Of a DNA stretch of 64,000 nucleotides, positions 33,404 through 41,990 are shown piece after piece; positions within the stretch are counted from its first letter, which is position 1; each line of letters begins with the position of its first letter. This stretch comes from Muribaculaceae bacterium (GTDB lineage: Bacteria > Bacteroidota > Bacteroidia > Bacteroidales > Muribaculaceae), in assembly GCA_014867205.1 (NCBI GenBank), contig WGUO01000021.1, positions 1-64,000 on the forward strand, in the 5' to 3' direction. The notes beneath the pieces were generated by a model, which did not search any database, was not told the DNA's origin, and saw only the letters and a list, made by a program, of their open reading frames with translations. The position numbers and the translations under genes are program-made.

Positions 33404-34738
33404 ATGAAGACAAATAATAATTCGCGTATGGGATTGAACCGCGTGTCGGCTGAAAGCCGGTGCGGGGTGGCGAAGCCATCAATACCCATCGCAATAGAAG
33501 GCTATGACGTGAAGATATTCACGAATAACATCGAGGAAAATGCGTTGGAGCAAATCAAGGAGCTGCTCTCAATCGATGTGTTTTCCGATAAGAAGATAAG
33601 GATTATGCCCGACGTTCACGCTGGTGCAGGGTGCGTTATTGGATTTACCGGTGACCTCGGAGACAAGGTAATCCCAAATATCGTGGGCGTTGACATCGGT
33701 TGCGGTATGCGTATCCTTAATCTCGGCAAACTGACAGATATTGACTACCATGCTTTCCACGAGCATATACGCGGCAATGTGCCTTCGGGGAAAATTGTAC
33801 GCGAAGACCGATTCGGCTTCAAGCATCTTGTCGGCGAGGAGATGGAAATCTACCGTGAGGCGAAGAAACTTGTTACGGAACTCTATTGCTACCGTGAACT
33901 CAAGGATTCCGGACGTCTCAATAAGTCGATAGGAACACTCGGAGGCGGCAACCACTTCATCGAGCTTGACAAGGACGATAAGGGAAATGTATATCTCGTA
34001 ATTCACACCGGGTCCCGTAATCTCGGCAAGCAGGTCGCCGAAATCTATCAGGCTAAGGCGGTGAAACATCTTACTGCCGGAGCCGATGAGTTCGAGGAGA
34101 CAATCAAGCGCACAATCGAGGAATACAAAGCCGCCGGACGTCGCTCAGAATTACAGGATGTCATAAAGAAGATGCGTAGGGAACATATGTCAGTTGAACC
34201 ATCGTTGCCTACCGACCTCTGTTATGTCGAGGGCGAGCCTCGTGAACATTATCTTCATGATATGCGCATCTGTCAGCGATGGGCCGTGCTCAACCGCAAA
34301 CTTATATCACTTTTGCTTATGCGATTCTTCCCTGAAGTGGCGGTTTTGGAGGAGTTTGAATCCGTTCACAACTACATCAGCGATGAGAACATCATCCGTA
34401 AAGGATCCATCTCGGCTGCCAAAGGAGAGCGTTGCATAATTCCTTTGAATATGCGCGATGGCTCGTTACTCTGTACAGGCAAGGGAAATCCCGACTGGAA
34501 CTACTCGGCGCCACACGGGGCAGGTCGAGTGTTGAGCCGCACACAGGCATACGAGAAAATCACGATGGAGGACTTCGAGGCATCCATGCAGGGCATCTAC
34601 TCGGAGTCGGTCAACGACTTCACCCGCGACGAGTCCCCGATGGTCTACAAGCCTGCGTCGGAGATTATCGCCAACATCGGCGATACCGTCACCATCGACA
34701 CGGTCATACGCCCAATCTTTAACTTCAAGGCGTCATAA
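33404..34738 (+). CDS. rtcB: RtcB-family RNA ligase with a repeat-derived N-terminal insertion
   Basis: 444 aa. RtcB joins 2',3'-cyclic phosphate or 3'-phosphate RNA ends to 5'-OH ends with GTP and Mn2+. Conserved motifs are intact: MPDVHAGAGCVIG, VGVDIGCGM (metal Cys), TLGGGNHFIE, HTGSRNLGKQ and APHGAGRVLSR (guanylylated His). The first 26 residues are unusual: residues 13-25 (RVSAESRCGVAKP) are encoded by an inverted copy of the 83-bp repeat, and no ATG lies between it and the conserved domain, so translation must cross it. Possible starts are 33404 and 33428. The cofactor archease (rtcB2/rtcA) is absent here. Confidence 0.93.
   Translation: MKTNNNSRMGLNRVSAESRCGVAKPSIPIAIEGYDVKIFTNNIEENALEQIKELLSIDVFSDKKIRIMPDVHAGAGCVIGFTGDLGDKVIPNIVGVDIGCGMRILNLGKLTDIDYHAFHEHIRGNVPSGKIVREDRFGFKHLVGEEMEIYREAKKLVTELYCYRELKDSGRLNKSIGTLGGGNHFIELDKDDKGNVYLVIHTGSRNLGKQVAEIYQAKAVKHLTAGADEFEETIKRTIEEYKAAGRRSELQDVIKKMRREHMSVEPSLPTDLCYVEGEPREHYLHDMRICQRWAVLNRKLISLLLMRFFPEVAVLEEFESVHNYISDENIIRKGSISAAKGERCIIPLNMRDGSLLCTGKGNPDWNYSAPHGAGRVLSRTQAYEKITMEDFEASMQGIYSESVNDFTRDESPMVYKPASEIIANIGDTVTIDTVIRPIFNFKAS
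33440..33477 (-). repeat. Inverted partial copy of the 83-bp repeat inside rtcB
   Basis: TGTCGGCTGAAAGCCGGTGC and neighbouring bases are the reverse complement of 33309-33345 in the upstream copy, with few differences. It is read in frame by rtcB and encodes RVSAESRCGVAKP. The same frame in the reverse strand of the other copies would give SAESRCAVACHSD. Confidence 0.85.
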
Positions 34739-34740
34739 TA

Positions 34741-34988
34741 ATAATGAAAACGCAAATAATAGAAAATAATAAGTAAGAAGCTACGAAAAATTAATGAACA
34801 TATAAAACGCAGTTATTTCGAATTGATTTTGTCGCGGAGCGAAGGAGAATATGCTGATATTCGACTGAACGACAAGGCGAAAGCAATCGAAAAGAACAAG
34901 TTTTATAGTTCAAGATTTAAAATAACTGATACATAGCATAATTTTTTGTAACTACTTATATTTTTACTTGGAACATAAACGACTTAAC
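34741..34988 (+). other. Intergenic DNA with a possible gene remnant
   Basis: An open frame from 34763 to 34936 without an ATG would encode a basic peptide containing INEHIKRSYFELILSR and ending FKITDT. It may be the end of a decayed gene. Otherwise AT-rich with nothing recognised. Confidence 0.25.
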
Positions 34989-35231
34989 ATGATAGAAAAG
35001 ATAAGACAGCGGTTGTCCGCAATATTTGATGAACCCGAACAGAACAAAACGCAATCGTTAAGACTCGGTCTGATATTCTTATGGATCATGATTGCCGGGA
35101 TAATAGGTGGAATCGTTCCGTTTATATTGGTCACTGAGCAAGGGATGTTGGTTTCTTATTTGAGCTCTGCTCTCTTTATAATATTCACAGCCAAACCAAT
35201 GCTAAAGAGAAGCATTAAGCATGATGACTGA
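34989..35231 (+). CDS. Small two-TM membrane protein
   Basis: 80 aa. A basic cytoplasmic N-terminus (MIEKIRQRLSAIF), then two hydrophobic segments (about 28-48 and 55-71), ending in a basic/acidic tail (KRSIKHDD). The start at 34989 is preferred over 34968 because of the more usual N-terminus. It lies between rtcB and the repeat array ahead of the WYL gene; function unknown. Confidence 0.55.
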   Translation: MIEKIRQRLSAIFDEPEQNKTQSLRLGLIFLWIMIAGIIGGIVPFILVTEQGMLVSYLSSALFIIFTAKPMLKRSIKHDD

Positions 35232-35340
35232 AAAACAACGCAACTCGTTTACAGCCGCAATGAACGAAGAAATTGACCTCAATCCATGATTATTCTCATC
35301 CAGTACCGCAATATGATACAGGAAATGATTAAATTTGCGG

Positions 35341-35589
35341 TCAGTCCGAGTGGCAAGCCACCGCGCACCGGCTTTCTGCCGACATGCGCTCTCGGCTGAC
35401 TCGCGAGGGCTCCGCCGTTGCGGTCAGTCCGAGTGGCAAGCCACAGCGCACCGGCCTTCAGCCGACATGCGCTCTCGGCTGACTCGCGAGGGCTCCGCCG
35501 TTGCGGTCAGTCCGAGTGGCAAGCCACAGCGCACCGGCCTTCAGCCGACATGCGCTCTCGGCTGACTCGCGAGGGCTCCGCCGTTGCGA
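35341..35589 (+). repeat. Three tandem copies of the 83-bp palindromic repeat
   Basis: Units start at 35341, 35424 and 35507, each exactly 83 bp, and differ only at a few positions (CACCGCG/CACAGCG, GGCTTTC/GGCCTTC). The last ends 23 bp before the WYL start codon. Internal hairpins CAGCCGA/TCGGCTG recur in each. This explains most of the 380-bp gap 35232-35612. Confidence 0.92.
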
Positions 35590-35612
35590 TGAACTTAAAA
35601 AATCTATGAGAT

Positions 35613-36566
35613 ATGAACCAACTGCAAAAATACACCTGGCTGATCGACACAATCCGGCGTGCCGGAAAAATTTCCCATAAGGATTTGTCCGATAAATGGG
35701 AACGTAATAAAGACCTGAGCGACTGTCGGCCGCTCCATCGTGCAACGTTCAACCGCTGGCGTGACGCTATCCTTGACATATTCAGAATCAAAATCGCTTG
35801 TCAGAAGGTTGGCGGCTATCTCTATTATATAGCCAATCCCGAAGACATAGACGAGGATAAACTGAAGAAATGGATGCTCGATTCATTTGCAGTGGGTAAT
35901 CTTATCGGGGAGAACCTCTCTCTGAAAGGACGAATCATAGTTGATGAGATACCATCCGGACGCGACCATCTGACGACAATACTTGAAGCGATGAAAGAGA
36001 ATCGGGTTGTCAATATCACATATCGTCCGTTCGAGAAGTCTCATGGATATACGTTCCCGATTGAGCCGTATTGTGTCAAGCTGTTTGAGAACCGATGGTA
36101 TGTGCTCGCACACAACAACCGCGATGAAGTAAAGATTTATGGGCTTGACCGTCTTGAGGATGTCGAGGTTACGGAAGATACATACAAGCTTCCGAAAGAC
36201 TTTGATGCCGACAGTTTCTTTTCCACAGCCTACGGAGTAGTGATCGGCTACGATGTACCTCCGGCACGTATCGTGATACGTGCCAATGAGAATCACAAAC
36301 ATTACCTGAAATCCCTTCCGCTCCATTTCAGTCAGCGTCTGATTGAAGATTGTGGCGAGTATGCCGATTTTGAGTTATACCTCTCGCCGACATACGACTT
36401 TGTCATGAAGCTGCTACAGTACGGATCGATGATAGAGGTAATAAGCCCGTCATCACTTCGCATGACGATGAAGGGGTGGATTTCAGACATGAGCGAACTC
36501 TATATGGATGAGCGGTTTCCGGCCGATGAGGAGTTGGATGAGCGGCATGTGCAGCAATCGCATTGA
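35613..36566 (+). CDS. WYL-domain transcriptional regulator
   Basis: 317 aa. N-terminal winged-helix-like region (QKYTWLIDTIRRAGKISHKDLSDKW, here residues about 4-28), then WYL-type core with VVNITYRPF and PIEPYCVKLFENRWYVLAHN (about 150-180) and a WCX-like C-terminal domain ending MSELYMDERF. WYL proteins sense ligands or nucleic acids and often control phage-defence or stress operons. The two FtsZ-like genes follow 23 bp downstream, so this is probably their regulator. The tandem repeat array ends just before its ATG. Confidence 0.88.
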   Translation: MNQLQKYTWLIDTIRRAGKISHKDLSDKWERNKDLSDCRPLHRATFNRWRDAILDIFRIKIACQKVGGYLYYIANPEDIDEDKLKKWMLDSFAVGNLIGENLSLKGRIIVDEIPSGRDHLTTILEAMKENRVVNITYRPFEKSHGYTFPIEPYCVKLFENRWYVLAHNNRDEVKIYGLDRLEDVEVTEDTYKLPKDFDADSFFSTAYGVVIGYDVPPARIVIRANENHKHYLKSLPLHFSQRLIEDCGEYADFELYLSPTYDFVMKLLQYGSMIEVISPSSLRMTMKGWISDMSELYMDERFPADEELDERHVQQSH

Positions 36567-36589
36567 AAATACTTTAATCCCTCCAAACA

Positions 36590-37273
36590 ATGAAAGAAAC
36601 AATAATTGCAGTTGGAAATGGCGGATATAATCTTGCCACCGACATAATCGCCGCCGGATTATTTCCGGATGCCCGCCTGATAGTCTGCGATACCAACGAG
36701 AAGGACTTGGAAAAGAACTCGGTCACTGCAACTGAGTCGTTCCTTCTCGAAAAACTACGCAAGAGTGTAAAATCCTGTGATACGACTTTAGTCGATGACA
36801 TAGTCGAAAAAGCATCGGACTCGGTCATTGTCTGCGCCACTCTCGGCGGCATGACCGGAAGCAAATATGCTCCATTGATTGCACTGGATGCGATATTGAA
36901 ATGTAAATTTGTCTGCTCTTTCTTCTCAATGCCCTACGGATTTGAAGGAGAACAAAAGACAAAACGCGCAATGAATGCCCGTATGCAGTTTATTGCATCT
37001 TCAAATCTGGCAGTCCAGCAGAACAATGACAGACTGAAAGAAGTAGAATCGCTTGGCGTGAATGACATCGACAAGCCTATAGTCGGAACAATCAAATCAG
37101 CAATGGGTCGCAAGTCATTGGAAGAACTTGCTAATGACTCGAATAACGCTGAACTTCAGTCATATATTCCGGAAGAATTTCGCATAACGGATCTTCCTTT
37201 AGTCTGGATTCGGAATGACTGTTATCGTGGAATTACCGACGAAGACAGAAAGGGAATATTCAATCTTTATTGA
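36590..37273 (+). CDS. Divergent FtsZ/tubulin-like protein A (GTP-binding half)
   Basis: 227 aa, only the size of the FtsZ N-terminal domain. Motifs in FtsZ order: T1 AVGNGGYNLA (7-16), T2 IVCDTNEKDL, tubulin signature GGMTGSKYAPLI (in place of GGGTGTGAAPVI), then SMPYGFEGEQKTKRAMNA (in place of PFxFEGxxR). The C-terminal domain with the T7 catalytic loop is missing. I infer a nucleotide-binding subunit that works with protein B, whose gene starts 4 bp downstream. Confidence 0.7.
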   Translation: MKETIIAVGNGGYNLATDIIAAGLFPDARLIVCDTNEKDLEKNSVTATESFLLEKLRKSVKSCDTTLVDDIVEKASDSVIVCATLGGMTGSKYAPLIALDAILKCKFVCSFFSMPYGFEGEQKTKRAMNARMQFIASSNLAVQQNNDRLKEVESLGVNDIDKPIVGTIKSAMGRKSLEELANDSNNAELQSYIPEEFRITDLPLVWIRNDCYRGITDEDRKGIFNLY

Positions 37274-37277
37274 CAAA

Positions 37278-38003
37278 ATGATGATGATGACTGATTCAGA
37301 AATACTTGAAAAATATCAGCAGCCATTTCCGGTAAGTTTCAAAGTAATCGGAACCGGTACGGGTGCGACCCACATAATCGAGAAAGTGAAATCATTAGGT
37401 TATGAATGCGTTGGCTGTATCCTTGCAGAGACTCCCAGCGATTGCATTCCTATGGATGATGACAAAATGGTCATTATCGTTGCACGGGATAATGAAGAAG
37501 TCGCCAATACAATAGCCAAGACCTATCATGAGGCCGGCGTACTTACCATAGGTCTGGTTTATGACCCCAATATCGCTTGCTTCGATAGTGTTATGATGGA
37601 TTCAAGGCATGAAGACTTTCCCGAGATAATAAAGACATTGCTTCAGCCTATAGTCACACAAGGCTATATATGTTTTGACTTTAATGACTTGTACACCATA
37701 CTTCATGATTCCGTTTTTTTCATGACCCTGACGGCAGAAGGGAAAAACGTTGAAGAAGCCGTCATCAACATGAAGAAGAAAATAGAGAAAGTCCAGACAC
37801 AACACATCGAGTCTCTTTCCACCCATCTATATTTTAACAGAGAGAGACAACCTGCTATAACTATGACTGATATGAGACATCTTTCAGAGATGATTTCCAG
37901 TCTCCCGGAATCAACCAATGTCATTTGGTCAGTGAATTTCGATGACACATTACCCTATGGTTTAATCAAATTCACTGTCATCATGTCGGGTCAAGAACTA
38001 TGA
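37278..38003 (+). CDS. Divergent FtsZ/tubulin-like protein B (T7-loop half)
   Basis: 241 aa from ATG 37278. It starts like FtsZ (FKVIGTGTGATHII, residues 20-33), but the tubulin signature is replaced (VIIVARDNEEVANTIAKTYHEAGVLTIGLV), so GTP binding is likely degraded. Its second half matches the FtsZ C-terminal domain: IVTQGYICFDFNDLYTILHD recalls the T7 loop and helix (G-x-I-N-L-D-F-A-D), and SVNFDDTLPYGLIKFTVIMSG recalls the last strands. I infer that A supplies GTP and B the catalytic Asp (D-F-x-D). The assignment is from motif order. Confidence 0.65.
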   Translation: MMMMTDSEILEKYQQPFPVSFKVIGTGTGATHIIEKVKSLGYECVGCILAETPSDCIPMDDDKMVIIVARDNEEVANTIAKTYHEAGVLTIGLVYDPNIACFDSVMMDSRHEDFPEIIKTLLQPIVTQGYICFDFNDLYTILHDSVFFMTLTAEGKNVEEAVINMKKKIEKVQTQHIESLSTHLYFNRERQPAITMTDMRHLSEMISSLPESTNVIWSVNFDDTLPYGLIKFTVIMSGQEL

Positions 38004-38155
38004 GAGAGCGATTGGTCTCAGTTTATCTTCGACTTATGAAATACGCCATGTTGATGGGCGCATTCGGTGGAATCGCATCAGGTTCAGTCCGGATTGTCAT
38101 GGCGGCGAGGATTGCCCACGCTGCGGCCTGCGCCAATACTGCGCAGACCCGGTGA
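38000..38155 (+). CDS. 51-aa ORF coupled to FtsZ-like B
   Basis: Starts with ATGA overlap on the stop of protein B. Sequence MRERLVSVYLRLMKYAML then a Gly/Ala-rich hydrophobic stretch (MGAFGGIASGSVRIVMAARIA) and AHAAACANTAQTR. It could be a small membrane-binding peptide or a chance frame. The overlap is its best support. Confidence 0.4.
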   Translation: MRERLVSVYLRLMKYAMLMGAFGGIASGSVRIVMAARIAHAAACANTAQTR

Positions 38156-38201
38156 AATGATGTTATAATCCTTTTTTGCGGTAATAACATTACAAAGCCA
38201 G

Positions 38202-40022
38202 TTAGAAACTTTTTTTCAAAATATCGTTATAGGTAAAACTACTGTATTCTTTGATATAATCACGCATATTGTCTCTGTCAAGATCAGGGAACTTGGTATG
38301 GAACAACAGTAATGATAATGATTCTATAGCGCCACCCATTGACCGCTTTTGGTAAGATTGGACATAGGCTTTCTTTACATCATAAGACTCATTGCTTAAT
38401 TTGGAATTGAGTGAGCCCGATATAAGCACCAAATTACCAAAAGAGTTCCTAATAGCCGTATCCTCTTCCGAATCATCCCAGCGAAGATTGGATTCGCTTT
38501 TGGGAGTTTGGGGTATGATATGTTCTCGGCTACGCCGATTGGATACGAATCTATAATCATCGGCAACTGCGAGACTGTGTTCATCCTGCTTAAACAATTC
38601 CTTTCTGTTTTCCCAAATGAGATATTCTAACCGTCGGAACCAATAGACCTTTACTTCCGGGTAAAAGAGTTGGTCATATTCTACGCGACCGCGATACTTT
38701 CTATCAAGCGCTTTTAACTCTTCAATAAGTTTATCGGCATCTAAATCGCCTTCATTCTTCAGTTTGTGCATGAGAGGCGTTACCCAATGATATAAAGGTG
38801 TATCAGATACATATAACATTGCCTCGAACTGACAGCAACGAGCCATTTTTTCTTTTTCATCTGAATAAAGGACAAGGTCATAATTCAAGCCCCAATCTTC
38901 TCTTTCTAATGAAATGAAGTAGTAGTCCAGAAGAAGTCGATATAATAAGATATCTTCGTAAAACTTCGGAATATCCAATGATTGAATTATTTCATCCGAA
39001 AAAGCCTTTAGCAGTTGTTGCTCATAGAAGCTCTCTTTGTTTTGAATGTTTTCATCATAATTTTGAAGGTCTAAAACCATGAGTAAAAACTCAGAAATAG
39101 ATATCAAAGAAGGATTCCGAGGTGTATCAATAGTCCTCTCATTTTCATCAGAGATAGGTGAAATTTCTCCAATGGTCGTAGCATCGTCTTCTTCATATGA
39201 CCCTACGCACATATCCATTGCTGCCTTAATGTCCCCTTTGCGGCAATGGGAAATAGCTCGACGATATTTCTCAGCATAGCTGGAAGCACTTTCATTTGCT
39301 TGTAACTTGATTGCCTTTTGGGATAAGTCACACGCCGTGTTCCAGATTCTAATCAAGTCTCTCTGATGAAGTTGTCCTTGTATTAGTTGTACCTTAAGAA
39401 TATCATGTTCTTCCAAACCCTTACCTCCGACATTCATGTTCTCAAAGTATTTATTTAATAGATTTTTGTCACCTTCATAGCTGCTTGGAAGTATAGATAT
39501 AAAGAACGAAAGATTTTTAAAAATCCACTGGCAAAAATCTTCTCGTAATTCCGGTTTTACCTGATTTTGGAGAAAATAGGATATTGTTGATATGCCTTTC
39601 TCCATGAGGTCATTAGGCTCTGATCCGTTGAGCTGTCCAAGTATTCTCCCCTGGAAATAGGCAGAATCTGCGCTTCGTGCTATAAAATGAAGACGGTCTC
39701 CTTTTGAAAGAAATTTACCCCATGTCGATTGAAATTTATAATCTTTGTTAACGGCTATCCCTATTAAGCAGATAACCGTTATACGTTGCTGACCGTCGAT
39801 TAAATCGTATCGGTTGTTCTGTCGCACGCAAGAAAGAGCCCCGATATAGTATGGGATGTCTTTATAATCGTGGGATTTATAATGCTGATATAAATTATCC
39901 ATCAAACGGTATACCTGCTTACCGTCCCATGCAAACAGGCGCTGATAGATGGGAATACCGAAGTTGAGGCCATTTTCCACGACTTTTTCAGGAGTCAAAC
40001 GTATGTTACCAATTGTACTCAT
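38202..40022 (-). CDS. DUF262/DUF1524 protein (GmrSD-like), gene 2 of pair
   Basis: 606 aa. N-terminal DUF262 (ParB/Srx-like NTPase fold): FGIPIYQRLFAWDGKQVYRL (24-43), IGALSCV, DLIDGQQRITVICLIG (74-89). The C-terminus has the DUF1524 nuclease motif RSREHIIPQT (about 505-514). GmrSD-type proteins cleave modified phage DNA in an NTP-dependent manner. Its start overlaps the upstream DUF262 gene by 17 nt. Together they look like a two-protein restriction system. Confidence 0.85.
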   Translation of the reverse strand: MSTIGNIRLTPEKVVENGLNFGIPIYQRLFAWDGKQVYRLMDNLYQHYKSHDYKDIPYYIGALSCVRQNNRYDLIDGQQRITVICLIGIAVNKDYKFQSTWGKFLSKGDRLHFIARSADSAYFQGRILGQLNGSEPNDLMEKGISTISYFLQNQVKPELREDFCQWIFKNLSFFISILPSSYEGDKNLLNKYFENMNVGGKGLEEHDILKVQLIQGQLHQRDLIRIWNTACDLSQKAIKLQANESASSYAEKYRRAISHCRKGDIKAAMDMCVGSYEEDDATTIGEISPISDENERTIDTPRNPSLISISEFLLMVLDLQNYDENIQNKESFYEQQLLKAFSDEIIQSLDIPKFYEDILLYRLLLDYYFISLEREDWGLNYDLVLYSDEKEKMARCCQFEAMLYVSDTPLYHWVTPLMHKLKNEGDLDADKLIEELKALDRKYRGRVEYDQLFYPEVKVYWFRRLEYLIWENRKELFKQDEHSLAVADDYRFVSNRRSREHIIPQTPKSESNLRWDDSEEDTAIRNSFGNLVLISGSLNSKLSNESYDVKKAYVQSYQKRSMGGAIESLSLLLFHTKFPDLDRDNMRDYIKEYSSFTYNDILKKSF

Positions 40023-41721
40023 TACTTAATGTTTCAAAAATGGATGGTACTGTGAATCGAGACTCTAATTGAGTAAAAAGATCCTGAAGATGGATATAGT
40101 AGCGTAATTTGATACCAATCAAATCTTCTGGATGTGTTTGGATACTATTCAAGCATTCTGCTATAAAAAATGACGGAGTCGGTGCCTGCAATAACATAAA
40201 AACAATATCAGAGGCCATTGCCGCTCTCTCAATTTCTTTTTTTATCGCTGGCTTCTTATAGCGGTGTTGAGAAATGTTACCTATTATGGCGAACATTGCT
40301 TCAGCCAGAAATGCCTTGCCAAATTTTAGATAATAAGCGAAAGTTAAAGTAACTATCACAGAACTATATCTTCCGTGAGTCTCACCTTTTAGTGTTCCAA
40401 GCAAACTTGATATTTCAGGCGTTTCTACGAAAGACTTATACTCATCGAGATGCCGGGAAGCATAGGTGAAAAAGTATTCTCCTCCAGAAATTTTTGAGTA
40501 ATAGTCTGCCTGAAGAAAAGATGTATGAATAGACCCGATTTCGGGTGCGGCACTATATTCATCCAAAGTAGGATGCGGTGCGCCCCAATCTGGTTGTTTA
40601 TGCCTAAGCCATGCTCTCAGTCTCAACAGATGTGTCGAAAGCGTTTCTTTAAGTTCTACATAGTCATTAAGCAGGGTCTTATTCCATTTTTCTGCAATCC
40701 ACTCAGTTTGTTCTTCGTTTTCTAAAAATCTCAAATGGTGGGCTTTTAATAAATCCAAATCCGAAAGGCGCACTCCCTTGGAATTTACATTAGAGAAGAA
40801 TGTATATGCCAACTCAAGTCTCCCTTCCCTCAAAATCAAAACCGAAAGCCTGAGATTGTTTATTATTTTGTTTAAGAGGCTTGAATCCCTGTTTTCATTT
40901 ATGAGCTTATTTATCAGATGTAAATTGCGTCCGATTTGTTCTTTAGACTCCTTTGAGTGGAAAGTCTGACTTAATAATGGGAGCGAGCCGGAATATCCCA
41001 ACGATTTGCAAATTAATGTCAATGTTACTAATCGTTGCTGTCCATCTATTACACAGTATTCACCTTCCGCAGTTTTGTGGAGAATAATAATTCCAAGGTG
41101 ATACTCTTTACCTGTTACCATTTCATTTAAGGTCTTCCACAATGACACGACTTCCTTTTTTCTCCAACAATAGTTCCGTTGATAATCAGGTATAACAATG
41201 TTTTGAGCGAAGACAGTACCAAGACGACAGATATCCAAACATACATCTTCCTCAGCAAGATTTGTCTCGTGAAACTCCAGGCGATGTTTGAAAGAAACAT
41301 TTTCAAGTCGAGTTTCCATCTGTTGCTTTGCACAATCTGCGATAAGTTCGTCAAAGATGTTTATCATAAGATTAAACGCGTCTCGTACATCACCCCAGTC
41401 TTCGGTATGTTTTAAGAGTGTGCAGCTATGGTTAGGGACTCCTTGCCAATTCTTCCATTCAATTATCGGATTCCTCAGAGTTCTTAACCTTAGCGCTTTA
41501 CAAAAGTCTTTATATTCCGACATTTTGTATTTTCCTTCCAAATGAAGTTCGACATGGTCGCAGTTAAGTTCATAATGGATGTCCATGTCATCTGCCAATG
41601 AAGTGGCCAATTGTATATATCGGTTCCACTGACGAGAATATGGCTCGTATGAAGCCCGTGTAGTTCTGTCGGGAAAAGTGCTCTTGACGAAATCTTCAAG
41701 ATGACTATTTATCCATGCCAT
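40006..41721 (-). CDS. DUF262-domain protein with extra N-terminal domain, gene 1 of pair
   Basis: 571 aa. The N-terminal 140 residues form a separate alpha/beta domain (HYELNCDHVELHLEGKY) resembling DUF4268-like nuclease-associated domains. DUF262 follows: VIPDYQRNYCWRKKEVV (about 178-194) and YCVIDGQQRLVTLTLI (about 219-234). No H-x-x-P DUF1524 motif is seen at the C-terminus, so the two proteins may split the roles. Upstream lie fragments of a type III methyltransferase and an XRE regulator. Confidence 0.82.
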   Translation of the reverse strand: MAWINSHLEDFVKSTFPDRTTRASYEPYSRQWNRYIQLATSLADDMDIHYELNCDHVELHLEGKYKMSEYKDFCKALRLRTLRNPIIEWKNWQGVPNHSCTLLKHTEDWGDVRDAFNLMINIFDELIADCAKQQMETRLENVSFKHRLEFHETNLAEEDVCLDICRLGTVFAQNIVIPDYQRNYCWRKKEVVSLWKTLNEMVTGKEYHLGIIILHKTAEGEYCVIDGQQRLVTLTLICKSLGYSGSLPLLSQTFHSKESKEQIGRNLHLINKLINENRDSSLLNKIINNLRLSVLILREGRLELAYTFFSNVNSKGVRLSDLDLLKAHHLRFLENEEQTEWIAEKWNKTLLNDYVELKETLSTHLLRLRAWLRHKQPDWGAPHPTLDEYSAAPEIGSIHTSFLQADYYSKISGGEYFFTYASRHLDEYKSFVETPEISSLLGTLKGETHGRYSSVIVTLTFAYYLKFGKAFLAEAMFAIIGNISQHRYKKPAIKKEIERAAMASDIVFMLLQAPTPSFFIAECLNSIQTHPEDLIGIKLRYYIHLQDLFTQLESRFTVPSIFETLSNEYNW

Positions 41722-41770
41722 AACTGATATTAGATTTAGAAAAATTTAACTTGATCTGAGTTCTCTCATT

Positions 41771-41986
41771 CTATAGATTATCCAGATATTGAAGGAGGGT
41801 CTTGATGGTGATTGCGCCAGCGACTTCTTTAGACTGGAATACCATGAAGAATTTTTAATTGTCTCCAGCGAGGTCGGCCCATTTGTTACCGAGCCTCAGT
41901 TTATAAGAAGTCTCGGCATTGCGAGATGGTCCCCCGTTCTCCAGGGTAATAATCTCTTCTTTACCAATCCAGTTAAGTGACGGCAT
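41771..41986 (-). pseudogene. Type III restriction methyltransferase remnant
   Basis: The start MPSLNWIGKEE is, from memory, the typical N-terminus of Bacteroidetes type III Mod methyltransferases (M-P-x-L-N-W-I-G-K). After 13 codons it passes to ENGGPSRNAETSYKL and GNKWADLAGDN, then an in-frame TAA (41855-41857), then KFFMVFQSKEVAGAI and LLQYLDNL. This suggests an internal deletion joining the first codons to the last, plus a nonsense mutation. The catalytic D-P-P-Y and F-x-G-x-G motifs are lost. It stands 50 bp before the DUF262 pair. Confidence 0.5.
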
Positions 41987-41990
41987 ATCT

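Noticed and set aside
35335..35589. CRISPR array
   Set aside because: The three units are directly adjacent with no unique spacers, and no cas genes are present.
35335..35609. Open frames running through the 83-bp repeat array
   Set aside because: They arise from the repeats themselves and translate to repeated basic peptides; no start signal.
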